Positions 35,085 through 47,328 of a DNA stretch of 64,000 nucleotides are shown here, one piece after another. Origin of the DNA: Tetracladium setigerum (taxonomy: Eukaryota; Ascomycota; Leotiomycetes; Helotiales); assembly GCA_031472005.1 (NCBI GenBank), contig PZJY01000002.1, positions 62,001-126,000 of the forward strand. The letters are read 5' to 3'. Position numbers and translations under genes: made by a program. A model generated the notes under the pieces. It was not told where the DNA came from. It searched no databases and saw only the letters and a program-made list of their open reading frames with translations. Position 1 is the first letter of the stretch. Every line of letters begins with the position of its first letter.

Positions 35085-38000
35085 TTTCGACGAGGAGCAG
35101 TGCTAAAGCGTGAGGAACTTCCAACACCCCGTCAGGCACGACAGGCAGGGCTTTTTCAAGTTTGAGAGATTCAGTATTGTATGGATAAATAGACGCATGG
35201 GAGCCCATGAGGCAAGCATAAGGTATATAAGTTGCCAATTGTGACTTGAACTTCCCGTTTCCCACACACAAAGCCACCCACATAAAACATAAAAGCTCAA
35301 AGGGGGTGCGGGCTTTATCTTAGACCCACTCCGGTCCAATCTTTTGAGTTCGACCGAATGGCAAATATCTCCGACGACAGGGCAGTCTTCCCAAGGCATT
35401 TCATTGATACTTCCACTCACGAGCTAACAAGGATTATGCCGCTCTTGCGTGGTCAACCGTCAATTGTTGCACGCCATGCGCATCAAACAATTCAGAGTGA
35501 AATTGCAACGCCCGAACGATGGAAGAGTGAAAGAGTGAAAGAGTGCTATCGAAACAATTTTAATCCGAGACATCCACTTCTTAGATTTTGGCACACAATT
35601 TAGCTACAGTACTCATCAGTGCATTTATTGCGAAGGATTCGCAAGTATGAAGTATTGAAGAGATAGCTAGAAGGAAGAAAGAGAAGGTTAATAACGCCAC
35701 CCTTCACAAGATGGGACGAATGATCTTGCCTGGGATCAGGATTCAAGAGCTAGATTGTTTCTGGAGTTGTGCAGGGACGCAGGGGAAAACTGGGGAGAAA
35801 GCGCCAGTTACGCCACCACTCACGATGGACCCCTCCGAAGTCCGTAAAGAACGACTTGGGGAGATGAATATGGAAGGTGGGATGTCCGGGGACATTGCTA
35901 CAGTACATACTCATGAACCTTTTTCAATCTATCAATTCATTGCCATTGATTCAAGTCCCTTTTACTGCCGAAGTTGATGCAGAGCCCCAAATTCCCCAAT
36001 TGATATTTGGATTTCATGACGGAAGGCCCGGGAGAGGGCAAATATGTTCTGATCATTTGAAACTCGTGAGGGGTTATTTGTTGGGTACGTTAAGTGGAAA
36101 GGAAGATACACTACTGATTGTTAGTGCAGATCCAGATTTTGTTCCAGAATCGCAAGTTGCGACCTAATCAGTTACAAAAAGAGTCCATAGTATTCACGGA
36201 TGGAGTAATGTACGCCGGATTGAACAGGGATAGACCTTACTTGATTTGCTTGACACGTGGAAGCTTATTCTGGCAGCGGGCTAGGCCATGGAAGCTTGAT
36301 TAGCTGATTGTTACTTGAGCAATGGGGCGAAAGTGCTAAGCTTGAAGAGTTGGGATGGAACGGGTGAGGTTTGACGGTTTGGCACGCCACACGGCAGGCA
36401 ACTTGGATATTTACCGTCGAATGTAAAGAACGAAGAAACCATATATCGATATGCACTGTACTATCAGTACCGGCAGAATTGGTTATGCCGAGCCGTTGGA
36501 AATTCCGACGCTATGGATGACGAGGATGAACGATGTACTTGTATTGTATCATATGATTGATTACACCGCCTTATTCTGCCACTAATCAGATCCTTCTGCT
36601 GAACAGATTAATCTGACAAAGTCAGGTCGTACCAAAAGCTTGAACTCTGTACATACCTTCATTGGTAGGTACCTGCGGAAGTTATTGTACGGCACCGTAC
36701 TAACTATTCGCTTAGATGTTGTGTGGCTTGAATTCTTTCCGAGTTCCGACTATTAATGCACACCTTACAATAATAATGCCCATGCCATAAGGAATCGTCG
36801 TTTTCTACTCGTACAATACTGAACTCCGTAAGGTAACATGCACCACAATTGATAGAACTGACCCTTCCATCCTTATATTACAACAAATATAGGAAGGATT
36901 GTATCTTAATTAATATGCGTACTCCAAAGAGTTTACTCGAGCCACAACCATTTATTAATCAAGGGGCAAAAAACACCCCCACCGGTCTTGAACTGACTCG
37001 TCTCAGGCGGAGATGATCCCAAAGCAGGAAAGAGTACCCCTGTGACATATCCTCAATACACGCGCCACCTGAAAATTGAACGTGCAAGAAAAGTGCAGAA
37101 TCCCGACTTCAGTTCTTTCTTCCTTCGTTCCGCGTTCTCTTTTTCTGAATGATCACTTCTTGGGAAAGGTACACAATGCTTCGTACACCAATTTACGGCT
37201 TCAATACGAGCTACTCTCAATTGTTGTAGGTCGGGTACAGTATGCAGTTTTTCTTTTCCACTTCAAGCTGAAGGAATGCTCAGAATCATTACTTGTGTCT
37301 CCGCTTCGTTGTTCTCCAATAAAGTAACGTACAGCAACCGTCCATCTCTGCCAAGGATCGCTTACCCCTTAATGTCGTCAACGCAGTGTCATTGAAGGTA
37401 GGCGATTGCCAGGAACTGAAGCTTAGCACTCTTGATTCTCTCGTTACCTTGCAATTTATGTCCCATCGTTATCATGATTGTCGATGTTGAAGTAGTGCAT
37501 TACTGTTTACTTGTGCAGTGTACAAGCTTCTCGATTATGTACAAGTGTTTCGGTTTTCCTTTCATTAGCTGTTACCCCCCTTCAGACAATTCTTGCCACA
37601 AGAACGAAGGAAGAAGGTCCTTTCTCATGCCAAAAGCTTATTGCCATCATGCTTTGTGGACGGAACCAGAATCTGCCCGAGCTGCGAAAATCAACTAATG
37701 CCAATTCGTCCCATATCGATCGAATCTGGAAGTCTCGAAAATCGAAAATCCACACTAGCTGGATTCTCAATCTCTTCCGAGATCCTTCGTGGACGACAAG
37801 CCTGGAAGCTGGCACGATATGGGATGAAATGGGAGACACAGAACGTCTGGTACACTTCGTACCTTGAATCCTTGATATTGATCCACCGGATGGGAATCCA
37901 TCGAATTGCGGGCAATTGACTCGTTTGGGAAGTTGCGGAAGCATCCTTGACAGCCCCATCGCCGAGGTCTACAACATCCGCCATGAATTTATTTAGTACA

Positions 38001-38250
38001 AGTATGGGCAGTACTTAACGATTCAAGCCTCCTTTTTTTTTTGTCAGCCCAGCCCGCGTTCGTTGTCAATCCAGTTGCTGCTCATCATCGCCAATACAGT
38101 ACTCCACCGCTGTACTGTACCAGAACCGGTTCCCACACGTCCAAGCCTTGGCCCATCGTTGCTTCATTCGTTATTATCAGAACAGATCTTATTGAATCGT
38201 CGCTTCAAACACTGCTCTTCAGCATATCCTTTTCCTCCCTCTTTTCCAAA
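35085..38250. other. 3.2-kb gene-poor interval
   Basis: I found no frame with a recognisable domain. There is a small (GAGTGAAA) repeat near 35525-35545. The 300 bp before 38251 are the leader of the lysophospholipase. Confidence 0.4.
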
Positions 38251-39914
38251 ATGCACGCCTCCTCTGTCTTGGCCGTCGCCACCCTCCTGATCTCTGGCGC
38301 TGCTTCAACATATGCACCGACATCCACAGCATGCCCGACTACACCTCTTGTGCGCTCTGCCACCGGTGGTCTCTCCGATAGCGAAGAAACCTACCGAGTC
38401 TCTCGAAAGGTCAATGCTGATGCAGCTTTGGCTCTCTGGCTGTTGAAGACTGATCCGCTCTTCCTCCTCAGCTTGAATTGGAAGATGCCAACCGTCGCCT
38501 TAACCAGCAGTGGTGGTGGTTTCCGCGCTACTCTTTCTGGAGCCGGTACCGTTCAAGCGCTCGATATTCGAGACGGCTTGGTCAGCACCAGTGGTCTCTA
38601 TCAAGCCATCACTTACCACTCTGGTCTCTCCGGAGGCTCATGGCTCCTCTCATCCATGATTTCCAACAACTACGCCACCATCTCCACCTCTTCAACACCA
38701 TCTGGAAGGATTCGCTAAACAACGGTCTTTTCAACCCCTCCGGTAGCCAAGCCGCAGTATACAAGACCATCAACGACGATCTCGCCCTCAAGAAAGCAAC
38801 CGGAGTTCGCACCACCATTGCCGATGCCTGGTCTCGACTGATCTCCTTTGCCATTCTACCTGGTACCAATGGAGGCGTGGATAACCTTCTTTCCAAGTAG
38901 CCACCAAGCTCAACTTCAAGCTCTCCCTCGTGCCCTACCCATCATCCTCGCTCAACACGTCGATCTCGCCGGAACATCATGCTTGCCACCTGTCGACGCC
39001 CCATTCTGGGAATTCACCCCGTTCGAGACCGGATCATGGGATAGCAGAATCGCATCCTTCACCCAACCAAGTATCTCGTTCATCCCTCGCAGCAGGCAAA
39101 CCCACTGGCACCACCTGCACCGCCGCCTACGAGAATCTCGGTTTCATCGCCGGTACATCCTCCTCCCTCTTCCAGGACCCCGGAATCGGATTCGAGGGAT
39201 CCTCCGAGCCTCTCCTCGCCAACTTCTGCCAGATCCCCGATATCCTCAACATCTCCGACACAGCAGCCGCAACCAACGCGGCCGTTGGTGCCCTCCCAGC
39301 AGCCATGTCTTCGATCCAATTAGAACAAGTTTCCGACTTCTTCGCCGCCTGGCCCAATCCATTCTACAACCTCACCAGCGCCCCCCTCGTCAGCGCCCAA
39401 AAGACCCTTTCGATGGTGGACGGAGGTGAATCGGGCCAAATCAACCCCATCTTCCCCATGCTCATCCCCCAACGCAACATCAGCATCATCATCGTCAGCG
39501 ACAACACCGATGGAAACAACAACTACCCTCCGGCAAGGAAATGCACGCTACATACCTCGCTGCCAAAGCCGCTGGGTTGACCCGCATGCCATTCATCCCG
39601 AGTCTTCCGTTCTCCTCGCTGCTGGTTTGACCACCCGTCCTGTTTTCTTCGGATGTGGTGACAAGACCAAGGCTACCGTTGTTTGGATGCCCAACTACAG
39701 CGCTACTGCCGCTGGAGGAAATACCGATACCAGCCGCATGCAGTACAGTGCTAGTGCCAGTGCGCAGGTCATTGCCAATGGAGCCGCGGTGATGAGCCAG
39801 AACAACAGCGCTGAGTGGGCGAAGTGCCTTGGATGTGCTATTGTGCAGAATAGTGCGTCTTGGTTGCCACCGTCTTGCAACGCTTGCTTCACCAAGTACT
39901 GCTACAAGGCATAA
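38251..39914 (+). CDS. Secreted lysophospholipase (phospholipase B), seven apparent one-base deletions
   Basis: A single exon of 1664 nt; restoring seven bases gives 1671 nt, or 556 aa, normal for fungal phospholipase B. The enzyme removes both acyl chains from phospholipids outside the cell. A signal peptide (HASSVLAVATLLISGAAS) is followed by SSGGGFRATLSGAG (oxyanion), the nucleophile motif SGLSGGSW, and the acid motif VDGGESGQINP. A Cys-rich end (CLGCAIVQNSASWLPPSCNACF) follows. The frame drops by one base near 38688, 38894, 38938, 39066, 39077, 39529 and 39602. Each drop lies between conserved neighbouring segments, and no in-frame stop occurs within the joined frames. Either the copy is damaged or, more likely, the sequence is. 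Confidence 0.82.
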
Positions 39915-40512
39915 GTCAGGTCAGCAGTTAGTTGATTGATCTGAGTGACATATTTGTATATAGGAATGGAATAACGACATATTACGATTGTTGACTGTTT
40001 GAAAATATTTGGTTATCTTTCATGTACATAGGTAGCTTGATGGGTTGGAAAAGGGGGTTGAAACATTACATAATACATAATATTCACAATATTCAACATT
40101 CAAAATATTGCTATTCCCTCCTCTTCTAGATTTGTTTCCTCCTAAGTACCCCTTTTGTGTCTCGAGAGCTTTGCCTCCTGCCAACAAGAGCCTCATACCG
40201 CTTCAAGGTGATTGCTTAATACATTTGTTCCGCTGACAACGAGCAATTAGTAGATCCAAAAACATTTATTCATTGACCAATAAGGATCTAGGTCAAAATG
40301 ACAAAAATAGAGCTTGCAGGCAACTCACTTCAGTTAAATATAGATGGATATCATCAAAAAATCTAGCAATAGACAGACCGATATAGCCAAGTCAAGTCCC
40401 TCCCCGCCGAAACGTAAATCTCCCCCAGCGCCCGCTCAAAATCATCACTTTTTCCAACTTCAAACTCCATATTTCCACCTGATCCATATTATCAACAAAC
40501 ATCCACACATTA
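39915..40512. other. Convergent intergenic spacer
   Basis: AT-rich 3' flanks of the lysophospholipase and the regulator gene. No gene is seen. Confidence 0.5.
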
Positions 40513-43500
40513 TTAGAAGATCAGATTCGGATTGTCCCCCTCCAACACCGAGTAATCCGTCAACAATCCCATATCAAACGGACTCATCCCCGTATCCCAC
40601 AACACACGATCGTCATCCATATCCATCTCACCCCACTGCCCGCATTCGAAACACTGTTATTCTGCGTCGCAAAGTTCCACGTTGCCCCCAAGTCAAGCCA
40701 GCTGAAAGTCGTTCCTGTACTGTTGGCAATATGGTTTTGAGGATGTGGAGGATACGAATTGTGATGTTGCGGGGAGATGCTTAGGTGGTTTTGTGATTGT
40801 TGTTGCTGCATGTTCAGGGGTTGTTGGAATTGGGATGAGGACTGATCATAGTTCTGACTGATAGGGGTTTGATGATATGACGATATCGGCGAGGTTGTGA
40901 TGGGTGGCATATTTTGCGGCTGTGGGGGTTGCGTACCAAGTCGCTCGGAAATGGTGGCGGTTGGGTGACGAGAGTGACTATTCCCGTTGTTGGCGTTTGG
41001 CTTTGGCTTTGGCGCTTTCCGCCATAAGAGTTGGAGAAGTCGGGCATATCTTGAGCCCATATGATTTACACCGACGGAAGCTTTTTGCAGCCGTTCGATA
41101 GTTTGGTTAATCATCCGTCGAACACCAGTTCGTTCTTCCTCTGTCATTGTTGTGGTTGAGCGTGCCTGAAAATGTCAGCATTGAATCATAGAGTAGCGCC
41201 AGAAGCTAAGTAAGGTACCTTGTAGAGAAAGACAGCGCTGTAGATAATGAAGAGATAATACGAGGAAGGCATGTAGCGCATCGTCTCAGGCTCTACAAAA
41301 TTATTGAAGGTCGAAAGAAGAGACTTGGCCGCATCCAGTGCTTCGTAAATGAAACGAGCATCTGGTGCGGTGGCATTTATCAGTGCCATGGGCCGATTTG
41401 AACTGTTCCGGTTGTCTCTTTGCGTAGTGAGAGCGCGGGAGATCGTCGCTTGGTAAGCGAATGCATTCACATACAACCTCAGATAGTCATAGGTAATCAA
41501 CATACTCGCTTTCATCTTCGGGGAGCCTGTGATTGTCAGTCATGGCGTAAATTCAAAAAGAAGCATTCAGCTTACAAACAAAAGTGCCCCAGGTATCGTT
41601 CCAGTTTCGAATGCTTGTTCGAAAATCGTCTAAGTACTTTGCATACCTCCCTTCAAGCATTTCTTTCCACCCATGGCCCTTGGATGAGTACAGAATATCA
41701 TGTACGTTCGAGAATATTTGTATGATTTCAAGGCTGGCTTGCATTTGCAATGCCCAGTTGTCGCCCTCTGGTGACTGCGAGCTCAAAGTTGGAAAGTCGC
41801 TTCCTTTCAGTCCAGTAAGCGGGCCGGGACCTCTCGACCAGAAGCCCTTTCCTACACGCACAGAGACTTGCCGGTCACACATGTAGCAAGCAATCCAAGT
41901 AAGTCTCTTCCGACTGAACACCTTGATATCCTCTCGCGAGTCGGGCTTGAACGCAGACCTGTCTATGCCAAGAAAGTAACCGAGTCGGAGGGCGGTGCCG
42001 ATGTACATCCAAGCCACCCGGTCTTCTTCCCCCCGCCCAACCGCAACCGACGCTTGAGGACGATGGGAAACCCACTGTGAGAGGAGCAGAAGAGCCTCGA
42101 CAGCCTCAATTTCGGCATCTGTTCCAGCTAGAATCATTGAAACCAGATGCTGCATATGATCGTAGCAGATGTGGTGGACGGCTTCATTGTCTTTAGAAGC
42201 AACGGTCAAAATGGCAGAGAAGAGGTGCGGCTCATGACGTGACATCCATGGCAGCCTTGATCTGTCAAATGATTCCTGAGGAGCAAGCGGAAAGAAAGGG
42301 TGGAAGAGTTCTTGGTAGCTAAAACATAAATTAGTACAGATGACTAGAATGGAGGGGTATCCTACGTGGAAAATAGATGGTAAATCATTTCGGGGCTGAT
42401 CAGTCCATCCTGCACTGGCTTGTAGTAGAAGTGTCCCTCTCCGTTGATTGCAACAGACTCCTTGCGGTCGGAAACCTTTCGTGTTCTCTTTGGTATATTC
42501 TGAGCCTGAGCTTGATTTTGATCACCACTCGAGTCTCCATCATCAGCTCTGTCGGCGACTTGGGCAAGGATTTCCAGGGCGTCAGATGGATTCTGGAGAT
42601 CGGTGGTTGCAATACTTTCGTGCAGACCTTGCCGATCACCAGGGTTTTGAGGATTGCTGACAATTGATGGGTTCCGCGAAGGGTAGGATGCTTCGTTCTG
42701 GGCAGTGGGATTCTGTGATGAGTTAGCTCTCTGCACTGGAGACTCAAAGTTGATGGCTTTCATCAGAATACAGAAAAAAAACGAAGCCCTCAGTTCAGTA
42801 TCATGACTTTACAACAGAAGAAGTAACTCACAATAGAATGTTCACTCAATCTTGGATTACTCGCGGACTCCGAAGTCGATGGTGTAGTCGAAGTTGTGGG
42901 ATGTGGCCATGAATAGACTTGGCCAGCTGTTTCGTGCGGCGCATCGTACCTAGGCTGAAAAGGCTGCTGTGATGAGGCCGGGATTGAGTCCACCCTCGGG
43001 CTATACTGTGAGCTTGTCGTAGATGATTGACGAAATCCTTGCTGCAGAGGCGTCAGGGGAGGCTCGGTATCATTGTCCAGTTTTGGCTTCTTCCTCACGC
43101 GTCGACCACCTCGATGACTTTCTCCAAGAATACACTCCCGGTCTTCTCGCTGGCATCTGCGACAAGGCTATAGAAGGGGTCGGGTCAGCATACGATACAG
43201 TATTGAATATTGCAAAGCAGCTGCACGTAGGTAAGAAGAGAAGATTGTGATCACGTGAATTGAGAGGTTGTTGTCCGGAGTGCTAGGTATTAGATGGATA
43301 TTAGGTAAGATACTTACTGGTCGGCCCTGGTTGAGCTCCAAATCACATTTACTCTTCCGGCTCCTACAGTTTATACAGGCGCGATAGGCTCTCATGGAAT
43401 CCAACGGCGGGGGAGGAGGCTTCCCTTGCACCTTCGGTGCTGGTGGTGGAGCAGGCTCGGCCATTGTTGTGTTTAGGGGAGTGGAATCTGGCTGCTGGCT

Positions 43501-43890
43501 GCCGTTATTCCCGGACGAGCTTTCGCTGCCACTCGGGAATTGCGCCTTCAAACCCCCTGGTGGAGACACAATTCTGGCTCGCTCTTCTTCTGCTGGTGCT
43601 GGTGCTGGTGAGTGCAGCGGCCGTGGAGGTCTGTAGTTGTCGGCGTTTGATGTCGTTGAGGTCGTCTGCGAGAAAGGCGGGGGGTAGGGATACGCCATCG
43701 TGCTTGGCAAATGCTGTTGGCTGCTGCTGCCGCTGCTGCTGAGGGTGACTCGATCCTCCTCCGCTGTGGCAGGATTTACGGGGACCTGCCGTGGCGGCGG
43801 TGGTGGATTCATCAGACCGCCGATGGGAGGCAGAATAGTGCCCATTGGAGCATTCAGGCGATTCATCTGCGACGGCTGGTGTGTTTCCAT
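40513..43890 (-). CDS. Large Zn(II)2Cys6 transcription factor with fungal middle-homology region
   Basis: Six exons: 43318-43890, 42832-43167, 42366-42712, 41576-42318, 41219-41526 and a last exon from 41165. The zinc cluster is split by intron 1: C172-x2-C175-x6-C182 in RACINCRSRKSKC, then PCRRCQREDREC. A basic RGGRRVRKKPK region follows. Exon 4 carries the fungal_trans (MHR) domain with FHPFFPLAP, RVAWMYIGTALRLGYFLGI and RLTWIACYMCDRQVSVRVG. The N-terminus is Pro/Ser-rich and the C-terminus Gln-rich. As written the frame stops at 40584 (962 aa). If one base is missing from the run at 40631-40634, the frame continues with an acidic end (EMDMDDDRVLWDTGMSPFD) to 40513 (986 aa). Targets are unknown. 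Confidence 0.82.
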
Positions 43891-44316
43891 GATGCAGGGA
43901 GTACGAGTAGTACGGAGTACGTACTACTGGAGTACTTCGAAGTGGTTGTGGGTGACTGTCGGGAGTGAGTGACGGGGAGTGACGGCCACGAAAACGAAAC
44001 GTCGGAAAGCATAACATGAACAAGAAAATCTGGGGGGGGGGCCGATGACTAAGGCAGGCAAGATCCGGGGTGGGTGTGGAGTATCTAGAGTACCTTACGC
44101 AACACAACTCCATGTCATGTCCACTAAAATATCCACACGCTCGAGGCTAATTAGAGTACATAAAGTGCGTGCATGATCTCAAGATAAATTCATGTTGGGG
44201 AGAAAGAGTGTAGATTATCTACAATCAGCGTCAGATCTCTAGTGTTCAAGCGATATGAAGTCGGTGAGGTGGTGTTGTTGGGTTATGTGAAGTAAATGGA
44301 GTGTTGTACTATTTAT
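43891..44316. other. Spacer between the regulator and MLH3
   Basis: This is the promoter of the regulator gene. It contains TACGGAGTA (43911-43919), TACTTCGAAGTG (43933-43944) and a G10 run (44032-44041). Confidence 0.5.
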
Positions 44317-47300
44317 TCATTCGCGAGATAAATTCTCCTTCCACTTCTTAAAGACAGAGCCAAACGTTCCTTCAATACTCGAAGACATCTCCCCATCAAC
44401 CTCAAACTGCCGGAGATGCACCAGATCAACAAGAGGTACAAGACTCGGTCTCCCATGCGCACACTGAAAAGGAAACAAGCAATCCGCCAGCTGTCTCACA
44501 AGCATCTCACACTGGGTTTGACTCAGATCATCGTTGAACATAATGGCACTGCGACACGCCCGGGAATTCATCAGGTCAATGAGTCCCTGGGGACAGTTGA
44601 GCATCTTCTCCACCCAAGTGTGTGCTTTGGACATCGGGTCTGGAAGGGAAGTAGGAACGCTGCTGGACTCGTGAACTTTCCACACTTCTGTGCGCATGAG
44701 TTCGATGATAAGCCGGGGTTCTTGCTTACAACGTTCTTGAATGGGGGGTGGGAGACTCCAAACTACCACACACTCCCTTGAAGTTGGTGTGCTCATGTGG
44801 GATGCCTGCGCATCATTCGGCGCTCTGGTTGAGATTTCGTACAGTATTCCCCAAGTGGCAAAGTGTGGTTTGTAAAGTCGGAGCAGTGCGATTTCTCTCG
44901 GTGGCATTTCAAAAATGAGACCTTTCGCTAGCCTGGTAGTCCTAACTCTAGAATCATGGTTGTCTGAAGGAGTGCACAATTCTGTCATCAAGCTCTCAAT
45001 CCGAATTCGCTCATCAGCCGCATGTTGGTCAACCATCACCAACATTTCGCTCTCGATGGAATGTGAAGCGGATCTACACCTCACACGGACCAAAATAAAC
45101 TTGTGGTCCACCTGAGAGATAACTTTTGCGCGTTTCAAAGCCTCCTTGGAAATGCGTCCGATGAGACCAGCAGATAACTCTTTGAAGGCTTGATCAATCT
45201 CCGTGTGGCTGCAATGATGATTTCGATCATGCAGAAGATCCTTCATTTGTTCTCCAGCACCACTAAAGGACAACCGTGGGATTGCCAACTCAGCGGGTTG
45301 AAAGACGGGGTTCTTCCATTCTTTCAGAACGTTTGTAAGCCATGGGCTTGTGATTGTATTTGCTGTCGTGCTTGTCCCCATATTCGATCGAGTGGGAAGC
45401 CGTATCTGTGTATTTACTGACCGGTTGTAATTGGCCTGCTTAGATACTGCTTGCTTCTCTGGGACCGCAAGCCCCGTCATTATATTGACTAAAGACCTAG
45501 CTTTCGTGATTGGGTTGATCCATAACTCCAGCCTGTTTTTACAATCATCTTGCTGTAATGCTTTTGGTAAAGTTTCATGTGAACGAGACCTCGACGTTTG
45601 ATGCACAAGTACCTCTTCGAAAGGCTTTCGAGCCAAACTTCCGTCCTTTGAGATGAGTGGTGTCCGAGAACGTGGAATAGACATTGGCAGCAGCAGAGGA
45701 TCATCAGACGGAAATGACAACCTATGGATAAAAGGAGGAGCCGTCGATGGGCGTTCAATGCTTGGAACTGGCACCCTATCTTGAAGCACTGGCGTCTCCT
45801 GACGAGAAGAAGGCACGCCGCTCTTGATTCGAGTCAATGTCTCTAATGAATTGTCAACCTCAAATTTTGCTAGCCGAAATGAAGGAAGCTGAACATTCGC
45901 TCCAAAAAGGTCCAATGTGGGCATTGGCTTGGATTTTAAGCCGGGATCTAGAGGCTGGGGGTGGGCTACAGCATTATCAAACTTTGGGAAGGAAGTTGGA
46001 CTATGGTTCGCAATGGATTCGCGTTTTCGTTTCCTTGGACTTGGAGTTTGCGTCCTCTGGCGACGCACTTCTTTTGGTCGAAAATGATACTTTGTCAAGA
46101 AAGACTGTATCATGGCCTGCAATAACTCAAGGACGAGACTCAGACGATTTCCTCTGTGATCCAGGATATCACCGACTGTCAGCCCTCGAGATGTTTGGCT
46201 TGGTTGAACCCGCAGGTAGAACTTGGGCCAGCGATCAATTCCTTTCCTTCCCCCCTTCAGTTCTCTGTTTGTGAATCCATCGGAATTGAATCGTTTGTCA
46301 TTTGCTCTCCGCCTCCGTTCAACTTTGTCGAGCTCTTCGGTGTCATCCTCGTTTCCAAAACAGGAGTTGGAAAATAGACGATTGATTTCATCATGTAGCA
46401 TACTCTGTCCATCAATAGGTACGAGTGGATGTACTCCAAGAGAGAGAAACTGAACAGATTTCGTGGCGTTTGGTTCAAGGGAGATGGCCCCATTGATACT
46501 AAGCTTAGGCGTGGAAGCGCTTATTGGCACCCATGAGGTTTTATCATCCGAAGTGATCAAAGAAGCCTGGGATAGCAGGCTGCAGATAGAGTCCTTAGAA
46601 GTGCCTCCATCAGCATCTGAATCAGAAGATAGCTCTGGTGCCCGAAGGATAAGTTTGTGAATTGATTCGTTGTCACGAACTATTATGGAAACTTTCTCGT
46701 CCCACGCAAGTTGTAGAAGAAGGAGATGGCGCTTCAACTCCTCCCAGTCTTTCATATTTCCTCCTTGCTTCTCAGCAAGGATAGCCCGTTGCTTTACACG
46801 AACTGGCATTGCACCAAAAAGGTCTCTGACTGTAACTCTTGTCCCATGAGCAGAAGATGCTAGGTACTGTCGACCAGTGGTAGGTGTCTGTCGACTGACG
46901 ACTTCGGATTTGTGCATGGTCAAGGAGTTGTAAGAGCGATGTTGATGGTGGTGAGATGTTATGGACACCAACGCCATGGCAGATAGAGAGGCCAAAAATG
47001 AGCCCTGACTCCCGTGCAGAATCGTGTGTGTTGTTAGCTTTGAAGTATCTGCACATTCATTAGTTGCTATACTCTTCATGGCCAGGTTGAATTTACGATA
47101 TGGTTTTCCCAGACCTCCACTCTCCGCAAACTCCGATGGCAAGATTCCCATGCCATCATCTTCCACGACGCAGCCTCCACGACCATAATCAACGTCAACG
47201 GATATCTTCGTCGCCTCAGCGTCAAGCGCATTCTTGACGAGCTCGGAGATAACGCCATTGAGACTGGTAATAGTCGTTGATGACTTGATCTGGGCTACCA

Positions 47301-47328
47301 CCTCCGGAGGCAGCGGCTGGATCGACAT
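44317..47328 (-). CDS. MLH3: DNA mismatch-repair protein MLH3 (MutL homologue)
   Basis: An intronless frame of 1003 aa. MutL-type proteins act in mismatch repair and, for MLH3 with MLH1, as the endonuclease that resolves meiotic crossovers. The N-terminal GHKL ATPase shows ELVKNALDAEA and DDGMGI. The third ATP motif reads HGSQGSFLASL rather than GFRGEAL. The C-terminal endonuclease motif DQHAADERIRIE matches DQHA-x2-E-x4-E, and MFNDDL, QLADCLFPFQCAHGRPSLVP close the protein. These separate MLH3/PMS1 from MLH1. The frame is open to 47433 upstream. I chose the ATG at 47328 because MSIQPLPPEVVAQIKSS is where the family begins. No frameshift over 3 kb. Confidence 0.9.
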   Translation of the reverse strand: MSIQPLPPEVVAQIKSSTTITSLNGVISELVKNALDAEATKISVDVDYGRGGCVVEDDGMGILPSEFAESGGLGKPYRKFNLAMKSIATNECADTSKLTTHTILHGSQGSFLASLSAMALVSITSHHHQHRSYNSLTMHKSEVVSRQTPTTGRQYLASSAHGTRVTVRDLFGAMPVRVKQRAILAEKQGGNMKDWEELKRHLLLLQLAWDEKVSIIVRDNESIHKLILRAPELSSDSDADGGTSKDSICSLLSQASLITSDDKTSWVPISASTPKLSINGAISLEPNATKSVQFLSLGVHPLVPIDGQSMLHDEINRLFSNSCFGNEDDTEELDKVERRRRANDKRFNSDGFTNRELKGGRKGIDRWPKFYLRVQPSQTSRGLTVGDILDHRGNRLSLVLELLQAMIQSFLTKYHFRPKEVRRQRTQTPSPRKRKRESIANHSPTSFPKFDNAVAHPQPLDPGLKSKPMPTLDLFGANVQLPSFRLAKFEVDNSLETLTRIKSGVPSSRQETPVLQDRVPVPSIERPSTAPPFIHRLSFPSDDPLLLPMSIPRSRTPLISKDGSLARKPFEEVLVHQTSRSRSHETLPKALQQDDCKNRLELWINPITKARSLVNIMTGLAVPEKQAVSKQANYNRSVNTQIRLPTRSNMGTSTTANTITSPWLTNVLKEWKNPVFQPAELAIPRLSFSGAGEQMKDLLHDRNHHCSHTEIDQAFKELSAGLIGRISKEALKRAKVISQVDHKFILVRVRCRSASHSIESEMLVMVDQHAADERIRIESLMTELCTPSDNHDSRVRTTRLAKGLIFEMPPREIALLRLYKPHFATWGILYEISTRAPNDAQASHMSTPTSRECVVVWSLPPPIQERCKQEPRLIIELMRTEVWKVHESSSVPTSLPDPMSKAHTWVEKMLNCPQGLIDLMNSRACRSAIMFNDDLSQTQCEMLVRQLADCLFPFQCAHGRPSLVPLVDLVHLRQFEVDGEMSSSIEGTFGSVFKKWKENLSRE

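Noticed and set aside
36970..37050. Possible tRNA on the minus strand (AGTTCAAGACC resembles a B box)
   Set aside because: The T-stem has a mismatch, no pairing acceptor stem is found about 70 nt away, and no A box fits.
45837..46274. Plus-strand frame antisense to MLH3
   Set aside because: It is a shadow of the MLH3 coding sequence with no independent features; other antisense frames at 44416-46660 are the same.
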